Virus record (IMG/VR): IMGVR_UViG_3300046001_003716
Coordinates: 1 to 30,764 of that record
Strand: one strand, 5' to 3'
From: a virus
DNA length: 30,764 nucleotides
Shown: one piece after another, positions 16,765 through 23,119 of the stretch
Layout of the letters: every line of letters begins with the position of its first letter
Numbering within the stretch: position 1 is the stretch's first letter
Translations under genes and position numbers: made by a program
Notes under the pieces: model-generated
The model's database searches: none
Told to the model about the DNA's origin: nothing
The model's input: only the letters and a program-made list of their open reading frames with translations

Positions 16765-17402
16765 CCCATGATCCAATCGTCCTTGACTTGATCTAGTTTA
16801 ACCATACCCCAGGATTCTAGTAATCCAACAGCGGCAAATTGTCCGTAATCTTTGCTGTAGGCATCGTGTGGTTTCTGTTCAATTACTACAACAGGCCGGC
16901 AGCGGCGAATTGTTTGTTCTGCCCCTTGTAACACACGATACTCAAATCCTTCGCAATCAATTTTGATGTAGTCAACTATGGGTAATTCTAGACTATCTAA
17001 ACGTGTGATATTTGTATCACCAGCAGTACTATTGGGATCAACATGAGTATGGCCAGTGTTGCCCTCAGTGATGATCATGTTGATCATGCCTTCGTGATCG
17101 CCTAGGGCAATAGATTGAACTTGCAAATTTTTAGCAAACACATTTCTTGCTAAACATTCTCTAAACATAGCAACAGGTTCAAATGCAATCACAGTATCAA
17201 ATCGTTTTACTAAATCACGACTCCATAACCCAACATTGGCACCAATATCCAGTGCTACCCTGTTTTGTTTTATGTGATTAAAACTTCGACGTCTAACTTG
17301 ATACTGATACTCAGTTGGGCCGCCCTTGCTTACGCTTTTGGCAAGCATTTTGGGAAAGTGGTCTTCGGTATCCGGGAACCACCACCCGTGGCTTTCATAC
17401 AT
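16755..17402 (-). CDS. FkbM-family methyltransferase
   Basis: This 215-residue protein has the family's signature order: ALDIGANVGLWS (50-61), VIAFEPV, then TRLDSLELPIVDYIKIDCEGFEY and VLQGAEQTI. FkbM enzymes O-methylate sugars and natural products, and are frequent next to glycosyltransferases in surface polysaccharide loci and in phage glycan islands. It overlaps the following methyltransferase by 10 bases and the preceding gene by 8. Confidence 0.88.
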   Translation of the reverse strand: MYESHGWWFPDTEDHFPKMLAKSVSKGGPTEYQYQVRRRSFNHIKQNRVALDIGANVGLWSRDLVKRFDTVIAFEPVAMFRECLARNVFAKNLQVQSIALGDHEGMINMIITEGNTGHTHVDPNSTAGDTNITRLDSLELPIVDYIKIDCEGFEYRVLQGAEQTIRRCRPVVVIEQKPHDAYSKDYGQFAAVGLLESWGMVKLDQVKDDWIMGWQ

Positions 17403-18195
17403 TTTGTGTCTCCTGTAATATTCTTGCGGCTGTGCCGTCTCTTAATTCGTTAACGTGAAATTGGCCATACGCTAAGTGACATGTCCATGCATGTCGTTCG
17501 TCGTCAGTGGGAAACCATGGTGAATCAATTTTTGATAAGTCTGTGTTTGATACTGGAATTGCAGCGTTACAAGGTGCAAGTGCAAACGCTGGTACCCCAG
17601 CCAATACGCTTTCAGTGGCTGCAATTGAGTTGTAAGTTACAACAGCATGCACATCGCCTAGTGATGATTCTAGACTGTTGTTAATTCGTGTTTGCCGATT
17701 GGGATTACGCTGCCGAATTTCTATAGGCCTATCTGTGTGCATTTTTATAGTGGCAATTGTGGAGTCAATCCAGGAATCTAAATCAATGTTGTAAAATGTA
17801 CATGGTTTAGCATCTGGTGCAGCCACTAGTATTTTACTGCCTGTTCGGCGCGGCTGCATTTTTATCCCTAGTTTTTGCCAACGATCTGCTGGCCTAGAAA
17901 TTACCGAGCCGTGCTGTAAATTATTGAGCACTATCCTATGCCAAAATTTCCAACCGTGTGGATTAATAGCACTGATGCGATTACCTACATATCCAGAATC
18001 CATATAGTAAAAATCTCTATTGTTGTCCCAACAGCGTTTGATGATTTTGTGTTTCATAATGCCACGTATGACTAATGGTGCTGTGCTATCTTGGTATTGC
18101 CATGTTTCTAAACAAGTTGGAGTTGCGCCAGACCCTTGAGCAAACATATCAATGTACTCGTCAGAGTTGTTTTTGCTTAAGAATATCCAGTTCAT
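17395..18195 (-). CDS. Capsule-synthesis-like (GT-B type) protein, paralogue C
   Basis: This 266-residue, shorter relative of paralogue A lacks about 65 N-terminal residues. Shared blocks are APLVIRGI, NRDFYYMDSGY, SRPADRW, KMHTDRPIEIRQ, VTYNSIAATESVLAGVP, HLAYGQF and DGTAARIL. The opposite strand placement shows that the pair was not made by simple tandem duplication. It is translationally coupled to the upstream glycosyltransferase by a four-base overlap. Confidence 0.6.
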   Translation of the reverse strand: MNWIFLSKNNSDEYIDMFAQGSGATPTCLETWQYQDSTAPLVIRGIMKHKIIKRCWDNNRDFYYMDSGYVGNRISAINPHGWKFWHRIVLNNLQHGSVISRPADRWQKLGIKMQPRRTGSKILVAAPDAKPCTFYNIDLDSWIDSTIATIKMHTDRPIEIRQRNPNRQTRINNSLESSLGDVHAVVTYNSIAATESVLAGVPAFALAPCNAAIPVSNTDLSKIDSPWFPTDDERHAWTCHLAYGQFHVNELRDGTAARILQETQNV

Positions 18196-18995
18196 TGCCA
18201 GTACGCTTCTGTGCGGTGTATTTTTAAATCGCTTAACTTGCTACGACCTTGATCTTTGCGAGATCCTTTGAGATGATCCAAGTATGCGCCCCATTCTGAA
18301 TTGATTAGGGGATGGCCTTCGCCTGTAATCAAATGACTTGACCAGTCTAACTCGTATAAACTAGTCTGCCGACGAACAGCATCAAAAACAAAACTATCAT
18401 GCCATTCGTCTAGAGCAAAAATTCCTTGTTCAGCTTGATCGTAATACTTTTGAAATGTAGTTAAAAAATCTCTTATACAAGGCCTGCGGAGATTCATAGC
18501 GTACAATCCGCATTCAGTGTATTTGCCACGCCGCCCCAAGAAACAAAGATCCTTGTTGTCTGGGCACAGCCTACCTAAGTCATTTACTGTAATGGCGCTA
18601 TGGCACACAGTATCTGCATCCATCCAAATCAGCCAATCAGTATTAGTATGGTTGGCGCAATGAAAAATGCTGTACACCTTGTGAGCAAATCTCACAGCGT
18701 TCCATTTGAATCCTTTTCCTGAATCCTTGCGTTTTGATCTAACAGGATCGGCACTCACATCACCATTGGCTTTGGGTACACCACTCCAGCGAGTTTTAAA
18801 TGCTACCAGTTCTGCACTAACTTTTTCTAAGTCGTGTACAATTAAATTACTTGCTGATTCTGTAACAGTACACCCCTCAGCGTAGACTACTAACTGAACC
18901 TCAATTGGCCAGTTTTGCAGAAAAGTTTGGATCATTCGTCTTCCGTATTTTGCGTAGCCGTCGGCATTAAAAGTGGTACATACAGTGTATTTCAT
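18192..18995 (-). CDS. Glycosyltransferase with DAD motif
   Basis: This 267-residue protein has LIWMDADTV (D126-A-D128), the metal- and nucleotide-sugar-binding DxD of GT-A enzymes, preceded by a basic stretch (DPVRSKRKDSGKGFKW, 83-98) and KVYSIFH. The N-terminus TVCTTFNADGYAKYGRRMI is the usual first strand and helix. It is the first gene of the minus-strand block, with a TAAATA motif 6 bases upstream of its ATG. Confidence 0.75.
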   Translation of the reverse strand: MKYTVCTTFNADGYAKYGRRMIQTFLQNWPIEVQLVVYAEGCTVTESASNLIVHDLEKVSAELVAFKTRWSGVPKANGDVSADPVRSKRKDSGKGFKWNAVRFAHKVYSIFHCANHTNTDWLIWMDADTVCHSAITVNDLGRLCPDNKDLCFLGRRGKYTECGLYAMNLRRPCIRDFLTTFQKYYDQAEQGIFALDEWHDSFVFDAVRRQTSLYELDWSSHLITGEGHPLINSEWGAYLDHLKGSRKDQGRSKLSDLKIHRTEAYWQ

Positions 18996-19001
18996 GTGAG
19001 A

Positions 19002-19007
19002 TATTTA
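19002..19007 (-). promoter_or_regulatory. Late-promoter-like TAAATA for the minus-strand block
   Basis: Read on the minus strand the sequence is CTAAATATCTCAC then ATG (18995), with 6 bases between TAAATA and the ATG and no Shine-Dalgarno sequence. It is the only intergenic space (12 bases) between this block and the divergent gene at 19008, so any promoter for the five minus-strand genes must overlap it or lie in the divergent gene. Confidence 0.4.
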
Positions 19008-19859
19008 GTGATCAAAAACATAGCCTATTTTCCTTTGCAGTGTGCGTTAAACTCCAAGCCCGCCATGAGCGCAGTGCTGGATTGCCTACAAGCATCCGGG
19101 ATACAAACGCAAGAAAATTCCATGACCAGTGATGCAGTTGTAATTTGGAGTGTACTTTGGAACGGACGCATGAAAGCCAACCAACAAGTATACAAGCACT
19201 ATCGTAGTCAAGGTAAACCAGTGATTATTATTGAAATTGGTGCATTGTATCGTGGTAACACTTGGAAGATATCAGTAAACAATGTAACAGCGCAAGGCTA
19301 CTACGGCCATCTTGATAATTTAGATTTTGATCGCCCTAGAAAACTGGGCATAAGCCTAGCAACACAACTAATAACAAAACCAAATATTGTTATTGCATTA
19401 CAGCACACCAAGAGTTTGCAAGTGGCTAACATACCTGATATGACTGCATGGTTAACTGACACAATTAAGATTGTACAAAACAACACAAGCCGTCCTATTA
19501 CTATCCGTCCGCATCCAAGATGTCAAATTCCAATGCCATATCTACCAGCTGGTGTTACAGTAGAACAACCGCGCCCGGTTGCAAACACGTATGACAGTTT
19601 TGATATGCATTTTGATTGTCATGCTGTGATTAATTATAATTCAGGACCAGGAATTCAGGCAGCTATTGCTGGTGTCCGACCAGTTGTTGATAATACTAGC
19701 TTGGCATATCCAGTGAGTGTTGGATTTGCTGACATTGAACAACCTTATACTACGGATAGAAGCTTGTGGCTAACACAAGTTTGTCATACAGAATACACCG
19801 TGGAAGAATTAGGAAGAGGATTATGGCTAAAAAGAATAGAGCCCGCACTGACAACATAA
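19008..19859 (+). CDS. Capsule-synthesis-like (GT-B type) protein, paralogue D
   Basis: A GTG at 19008 gives 283 residues beginning MIKNIAYFPLQCALNS, which looks like a real first beta strand. The frame extends to 18915 but that part lies inside the divergent gene. ITIRPHPRCQIP and CHAVINYNSGPGIQAAIAGVRPVVD match paralogues A-C in order and spacing. ALYRGNTWKISVNNVTAQGYYG is an extra conserved-looking block. An alternative start is ATG 19065. Probably a GT-B type transferase. Confidence 0.55.
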   Translation: MIKNIAYFPLQCALNSKPAMSAVLDCLQASGIQTQENSMTSDAVVIWSVLWNGRMKANQQVYKHYRSQGKPVIIIEIGALYRGNTWKISVNNVTAQGYYGHLDNLDFDRPRKLGISLATQLITKPNIVIALQHTKSLQVANIPDMTAWLTDTIKIVQNNTSRPITIRPHPRCQIPMPYLPAGVTVEQPRPVANTYDSFDMHFDCHAVINYNSGPGIQAAIAGVRPVVDNTSLAYPVSVGFADIEQPYTTDRSLWLTQVCHTEYTVEELGRGLWLKRIEPALTT

Positions 19860-20563
19860 TTGACTGTGCATGTGTTATACATGGAACTGGATATAGCTGG
19901 GAGTATGTTGAAAAACTTTACAGCATGCTCACACGGCTAATTCCCAGCGGCATAAGATTCCATGTGTATACTGAGCATGATAGATCGGTGCCACCACACA
20001 TGATTAAGCACATTCTTGAAGAATGGCCTGGAATAAGTGGACCAAAAAAATCTTGGTGGTACAAAATGCAGTTGTTTAACTCACATTTATATAACGGTGA
20101 CATGTTGTATTTTGATTTGGACGTGGTACTAGTGCGTGAAATGGATTGGGTACGTGATTTACCAACTGACTATTTTTGGTCTATCCGTGATTTTAGGTAT
20201 CTGCAACGGTCGTTAGTTAATACAATAAATTCCAGTGTGATGTGGTTCAACGTTGGGGATTTTGCCTGGGTTTGGGATGACTTTGCCAAGCAAGATATTA
20301 ACAAAATAACCAAACAATTTCCCGGAGACCAAGATTACATTTCACATGTGATTAATCACAACAAGTGTCGCTTCTTTGATAATAGGTATTTCCAAAGTTA
20401 TCGTTGGCAAGTCATGGACGGCGGATATAACTTTCAGACACGTAAACACAACGCACCTGGCCATGGTGCAAGAATAGGTGACGAAACCGCAGTAGTGGTA
20501 TTTCATGGCAAACCAAAACCGCATGAAGTGCAAGACCCAGAAATACGAAATCTCTGGAAATAA
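19823..20563 (+). CDS. Glycosyltransferase with DLD motif
   Basis: The ATG at 19823, with GAGG upstream, gives 246 residues. The frame from 19766 lies in the previous gene. The protein has MLYFDLDVVLV (DxD, D98 and D100), VMWFNVGDF, and FHGKPKPHEV near the C-terminus, a histidine motif that closes the metal site in GT8/GT32-like enzymes. It ends the glycan cassette. The early promoter block begins 15 bases later. Confidence 0.75.
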   Translation: MAKKNRARTDNIIDCACVIHGTGYSWEYVEKLYSMLTRLIPSGIRFHVYTEHDRSVPPHMIKHILEEWPGISGPKKSWWYKMQLFNSHLYNGDMLYFDLDVVLVREMDWVRDLPTDYFWSIRDFRYLQRSLVNTINSSVMWFNVGDFAWVWDDFAKQDINKITKQFPGDQDYISHVINHNKCRFFDNRYFQSYRWQVMDGGYNFQTRKHNAPGHGARIGDETAVVVFHGKPKPHEVQDPEIRNLWK

Positions 20564-20577
20564 CACTTTAGTAGTAC

Positions 20578-20606
20578 TTGACCATTATTGACAAATTTGC
20601 TATAAT
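20578..20606 (+). promoter_or_regulatory. Sigma-70 promoter TTGACC-17-TATAAT
   Basis: TTGACC (20578-20583), a 17-base spacer and a perfect TATAAT (20601-20606). The ATG of the next gene follows 6 bases later, so the expected transcription start is the A of the ATG itself. An internal TTGACA at 20588 is only 7 bases from TATAAT and is not used. Confidence 0.85.
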
Positions 20607-20612
20607 TGTGAC

Positions 20613-21038
20613 ATGTTATATTTTGCTTATGGAATGAATACCAACACACAAGGCATGGCCCAACGTTGCCCTGCCGCAGTAAGTCATGGTCGTGCAGTTT
20701 TACTAGACCATGTGTTTCGCTTTGCTGGCCCTGCTGATGTTGTAAAGTGCCCGGACAGTTATGTTGATGGTGTGCTATGGACCATTACGCCCAAGTGCCT
20801 TGAAGCACTAGACCTGCTAGAAGGTTTCCCGTACTACTACAACCGACGCACTAAAAAAGTAGTGCATCAAGGTCGTGCGTTTGACGCAATGACTTACTTT
20901 ATGCAACCAGGGAACTTAGACGCTGAACCTGGCGATGGGTATTTTAACATGGTGCTAGAGGGCTACAAAGAGCATGGTGTGCCCACAGAACAGCTTTATA
21001 ATTCTGTATACTATAGTACTACCGTAAATCCCTACTAA
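20613..21038 (+). CDS. Gamma-glutamylcyclotransferase-like (AIG2/GGCT) protein
   Basis: This 141-residue protein has YFAYGMNTN at residues 3-11 (the YGSN-like loop that binds the gamma-glutamyl group), VDGVLWTI (51-58) and LDLLEGFPYYYNR (66-78), with E70 as the catalytic glutamate of the family. GGCT-like enzymes cleave gamma-glutamyl amides to 5-oxoproline and a free amine or amino acid. A phage use could be glutathione turnover or trimming of a gamma-glutamyl-modified product. It is expressed from its own early promoter with no ribosome-binding site. Confidence 0.85.
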   Translation: MLYFAYGMNTNTQGMAQRCPAAVSHGRAVLLDHVFRFAGPADVVKCPDSYVDGVLWTITPKCLEALDLLEGFPYYYNRRTKKVVHQGRAFDAMTYFMQPGNLDAEPGDGYFNMVLEGYKEHGVPTEQLYNSVYYSTTVNPY

Positions 21039-21054
21039 ACTGTAGGGTCTTTCT
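21030..21054 (+). terminator. Stop-codon hairpin and T-rich tail
   Basis: CCCTAC (21030-21035) pairs with GTAGGG (21042-21047), and the loop TAAACT contains the stop codon of the GGCT-like gene. TCTTTCT follows, and the next -35 box begins 3 bases later. Confidence 0.65.
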
Positions 21055-21056
21055 AG

Positions 21057-21085
21057 TTGACCAATAATTCCCATTCTGCTATAAT
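21057..21085 (+). promoter_or_regulatory. Sigma-70 promoter TTGACC-17-TATAAT
   Basis: TTGACC (21057-21062), 17-base spacer, TATAAT (21080-21085). The leader contains TAAACAGCAAACAGGAG (21093-21109), which is repeated exactly before the gene at 21404 and supplies the Shine-Dalgarno sequence. Confidence 0.9.
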
Positions 21086-21115
21086 TAACACTTAAACAGC
21101 AAACAGGAGTCTGGT

Positions 21116-21322
21116 ATGGGTTACAAGGTTATTGAAGTCGACAACATGCGCGACAAATACAGTGCTCGTGCTGGACTAGAAGGCCCGTTTAACTTCTCTG
21201 GCCGAGTGTTGTATTATTGCAACAAAGAGGGTGCCTACTATGATCCCCGCACTGACTTCTATGTAAGCCAGGCAGAAATGGATGAGCTGAACCAACAATT
21301 TTACGAAATTCTTAAAAAGTAA
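21116..21322 (+). CDS. Small early protein, unknown
   Basis: This 68-residue protein, with a strong Shine-Dalgarno sequence (CAGGAG) six bases before the ATG, has its own sigma-70 promoter. It is rich in tyrosine and charged residues with no recognised domain. YYCNKEGAYYDPRTDFYVSQ suggests a small beta-hairpin, followed by a C-terminal helix. Individually promoted small early genes in T4-type phages often act on host proteins. That role is inferred here. Confidence 0.7.
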   Translation: MGYKVIEVDNMRDKYSARAGLEGPFNFSGRVLYYCNKEGAYYDPRTDFYVSQAEMDELNQQFYEILKK

Positions 21323-21330
21323 TACTTTTT
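21314..21330 (+). terminator. Stop-codon hairpin with T-run
   Basis: AAAAAGT (21314-21320) pairs with ACTTTTT (21324-21330) across a 3-base loop. The stop codon (21320-21322) lies at the loop. The stem is A/T-rich and so a weak terminator, but it ends in five T. Confidence 0.5.
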
Positions 21331-21345
21331 AGTACTACTTTTTGG

Positions 21346-21374
21346 TTGACCAATAAACCGTAATTTGTTATAAT
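21346..21374 (+). promoter_or_regulatory. Sigma-70 promoter TTGACC-17-TATAAT
   Basis: TTGACC (21346-21351), 17-base spacer, TATAAT (21369-21374). It shares TTGACCAATAA with the promoters at 21057 and 21573. The leader repeat TAAACAGCAAACAGGAG is at 21382-21398. Confidence 0.9.
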
Positions 21375-21403
21375 ATACACATAAACAGCAAACAGGAGCC
21401 AAA

Positions 21404-21583
21404 ATGCAAATAGCTACAGCAATCAAACACCTACAAAAAGAAGCAGAATTCTTGGGTATGCCCTTGTTAGAGACCCTGCAATTTATCCAAAAAAACCCCC
21501 TTGCTCAACCCCAAAGAACCATGGAAGCATACCGGGCTTTTACGGCACAAGGTGCAAAGATGTTTGCCCCAGTTGACCAATAA
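21404..21583 (+). CDS. Small early protein of 59 residues, unknown
   Basis: The frame runs from ATG 21404 (CAGGAG Shine-Dalgarno five to ten bases upstream) to TAA 21583. The product starts MQIATAIKHLQKEAEFLG and ends FAPVDQ. Two amphipathic helices are likely. No family is recognised. Its last codons (V-D-Q-stop) double as the -35 box of the next promoter. A dedicated promoter and ribosome-binding site argue that it is a real gene. Confidence 0.75.
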   Translation: MQIATAIKHLQKEAEFLGMPLLETLQFIQKNPLAQPQRTMEAYRAFTAQGAKMFAPVDQ

Positions 21584-21601
21584 ATCAACTTCAGCTATAA
21601 T
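21573..21601 (+). promoter_or_regulatory. Sigma-70 promoter TTGACC-17-TATAAT, overlapping a coding end
   Basis: TTGACC (21573-21578) lies inside the last codons of the previous gene, its stop codon (21581-21583) is in the 17-base spacer, and TATAAT is at 21596-21601. It drives the AAA ATPase gene. The leader contains TTAACGCACAA (21608-21618), also present before gp32 at 8188-8198. Confidence 0.9.
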
Positions 21602-21631
21602 ACAATTTTAACGCACAAAAAGGAGCCAACT

Positions 21632-22657
21632 ATGAGTGCAATTCGAGTTATTAACGGTGTTTATCGCAACAAGCCCGTAAACAATGTTACCTTTAACCTT
21701 GTCAAGGGTTTCCAAACTGGTAGCAAAGGCGGCTTTGTTACTGTAAAATCAGATGGCTATTTTGGCCCAGAGTTTGATGTCGTGCGTATCCGTGTTGACG
21801 GTATACGTGATCTTGAATATGTCAATGGAGTAGACCCTGTGAAAGAAAACATCGTGAAGTTTGAGAAACCCGCAGAAACAGATGAACAAGCCATGGACCG
21901 TATCCGTGAGCGTTTTGACATCCTGCATGAGATGACCAAGGCCTGCGTGAGCGGCGACATCCGTGCTATGATTGTATCTGGCCCACCGGGCGTGGGCAAG
22001 AGCTACGGCGTTGAGACTGAAATTGACAAGGCCTGCTTGTTTGACAAGCTGGCCAGCAAACGCCTCCGCGCTGAGGTTGTTAAGGGCTCAGCCAGTCCCA
22101 TTGGCCTGTACAAAACTCTGTACAAATACTCAGACGCCAATTGTGTGTTGGTGTTTGATGACTGTGACTCTATCCTGTTGGATGACGTTGCTCTTAACTT
22201 GCTCAAGGGTGCCTTGGACTCCGGCAAGAAGCGCAAGATCTCCTGGTTGAGTGAAAGCCGTGTGTTGAGTCATGAGGGCATCCCAGACAGTTTTGAGTTC
22301 AAGGGTTCGGTAATTTTTATTACCAACTTGAAGTTTGACACCATGCGTTCGCAGAAATTGCGGGATCACTTGGACGCACTGCAAAGCCGGTGCCACTACT
22401 TGGACTTGACCTTGGACACCATGCGTGACAAGGTGTTGCGTATCAAGCAGATTGCCAAAGATGGTGTGTTGTTTGCAGACTACGATTTTGAAGAGTGTGT
22501 GCATGATGACATTATCAACTTCATGGACGAGAATCAGAATCGTCTGCGTGAGATGAGTTTGCGTATGGCTCTTAAGATTGCAGACTTGCGCAAGATGTCA
22601 GTGTTGAACTGGAAGCGTCTTGCAGAGACCACTGTTATGAAACCCGCAGGGGCCTAA
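21632..22657 (+). CDS. AAA+ ATPase
   Basis: This 341-residue protein has an N-terminal beta-rich segment (1-65) followed by an AAA+ core: GPPGVGKS (Walker A, 117-124), VLVFDDCD (Walker B, 172-179) and FITN (sensor 1, 229-232). The N-terminal segment may bind a partner or nucleic acid. It does not match clamp-loader gp44 in its motifs. It is strongly expressed by signal quality (consensus promoter and AAGGAG Shine-Dalgarno sequence), so it is probably an early remodeller of a host or phage complex. Base composition here is visibly more GC-rich than in the surrounding genes, a hint of separate acquisition. Confidence 0.8.
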   Translation: MSAIRVINGVYRNKPVNNVTFNLVKGFQTGSKGGFVTVKSDGYFGPEFDVVRIRVDGIRDLEYVNGVDPVKENIVKFEKPAETDEQAMDRIRERFDILHEMTKACVSGDIRAMIVSGPPGVGKSYGVETEIDKACLFDKLASKRLRAEVVKGSASPIGLYKTLYKYSDANCVLVFDDCDSILLDDVALNLLKGALDSGKKRKISWLSESRVLSHEGIPDSFEFKGSVIFITNLKFDTMRSQKLRDHLDALQSRCHYLDLTLDTMRDKVLRIKQIAKDGVLFADYDFEECVHDDIINFMDENQNRLREMSLRMALKIADLRKMSVLNWKRLAETTVMKPAGA

Positions 22658-22665
22658 TAGGCCCT
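22649..22665 (+). terminator. Stop-codon hairpin after the AAA ATPase gene
   Basis: GGGGCC (22649-22654) pairs with GGCCCT (22660-22665; one G-T pair), and the stop codon TAA is the first three bases of the five-base loop. There is no immediate T-run, so termination is uncertain. Confidence 0.5.
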
Positions 22666-22715
22666 GGGTTGGGCACTACTTTATGTTTTTATAATTTTAA
22701 TATTTGGAGATTGAT

Positions 22716-22889
22716 ATGGCAGGAAAAGCGAAATCCATTTACTTAACAGTAACACTCAAAGGCAAGTTTACATCAGTATTCCGCAAAATGTTTTTTGATG
22801 CCAAGGCATACAACGAGTATGTGAAATCAGAAGAGTTCAAGGCTCAATGGCCTGAGGATCAATACAACTATGTAAAGGAAACTTACTGA
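22716..22889 (+). CDS. Small basic protein, unknown
   Basis: The ATG at 22716, with GGAG six bases upstream, gives 57 residues beginning MAGKAKSIYLTVTLKGKF. The frame from 22704 (TTG) is less likely. Short beta strands are followed by YNEYVKSEEFKAQWPEDQYNY. No family is recognised. A TATAAT at 22690-22695 could be its -10, but the best -35 (TTGGGC) is only 15 bases away. Confidence 0.65.
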   Translation: MAGKAKSIYLTVTLKGKFTSVFRKMFFDAKAYNEYVKSEEFKAQWPEDQYNYVKETY

Positions 22890-23005
22890 TGTTTGAAATA
22901 TGGGATGGTGATTTGTACTTGTATTCTGTGGAAACAAAATACGAAGCAGACGAGCAAGCAGAAGCAGGCTTTACTGTAAAAAGTTTGGAATATTATGGCG
23001 CTTAA
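22889..23005 (+). CDS. Tiny acidic protein of 38 residues, unknown
   Basis: It starts on the last base of the preceding stop codon (TGATG), the tight coupling seen throughout this genome, and reads MFEIWDGDLYLYSVETKYEA then an acidic, aromatic remainder to TAA 23005. Coupling and a clean terminator just downstream support it. The function is unknown. Confidence 0.5.
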   Translation: MFEIWDGDLYLYSVETKYEADEQAEAGFTVKSLEYYGA

Positions 23006-23019
23006 CTCTTAAAAGTTTC

Positions 23020-23050
23020 CCTGGGCAACAACGGTTGGCTCCGGCCCAGG
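23020..23050 (+). other. Long stem-loop before the terminator
   Basis: CCTGGGC (23020-23026) pairs with GCCCAGG (23044-23050). The loop holds a smaller hairpin (CAAC with GTTG). Together with the terminator just after it, it forms a two-stem 3' end, which may protect the transcript or act as a small RNA. Confidence 0.4.
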
Positions 23051-23056
23051 CTTTAT

Positions 23057-23083
23057 AACAGGCACTTTGGTGCCTGTTTTTTT
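23057..23083 (+). terminator. Strong Rho-independent terminator
   Basis: AACAGGCAC (23057-23065) pairs with GTGCCTGTT (23070-23078) around TTTG, followed by five T. It ends the early block, and its T-run runs into the next -35 box. Confidence 0.9.
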
Positions 23084-23110
23084 GACTTCTTATAGCAATA
23101 AGTATATACT
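23082..23110 (+). promoter_or_regulatory. Sigma-70 promoter TTGACT-17-TATACT
   Basis: TTGACT (23082-23087), 17-base spacer, TATACT (23105-23110). The next ATG begins 9 bases after the -10 box, leaving a leader of only two or three bases and no ribosome-binding site. Confidence 0.75.
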
Positions 23111-23119
23111 ACTATATCT

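Noticed and set aside
20588-20606. TTGACA close to TATAAT
   Set aside because: The spacer would be only 7 bases. The TTGACC ten bases upstream gives the normal 17.
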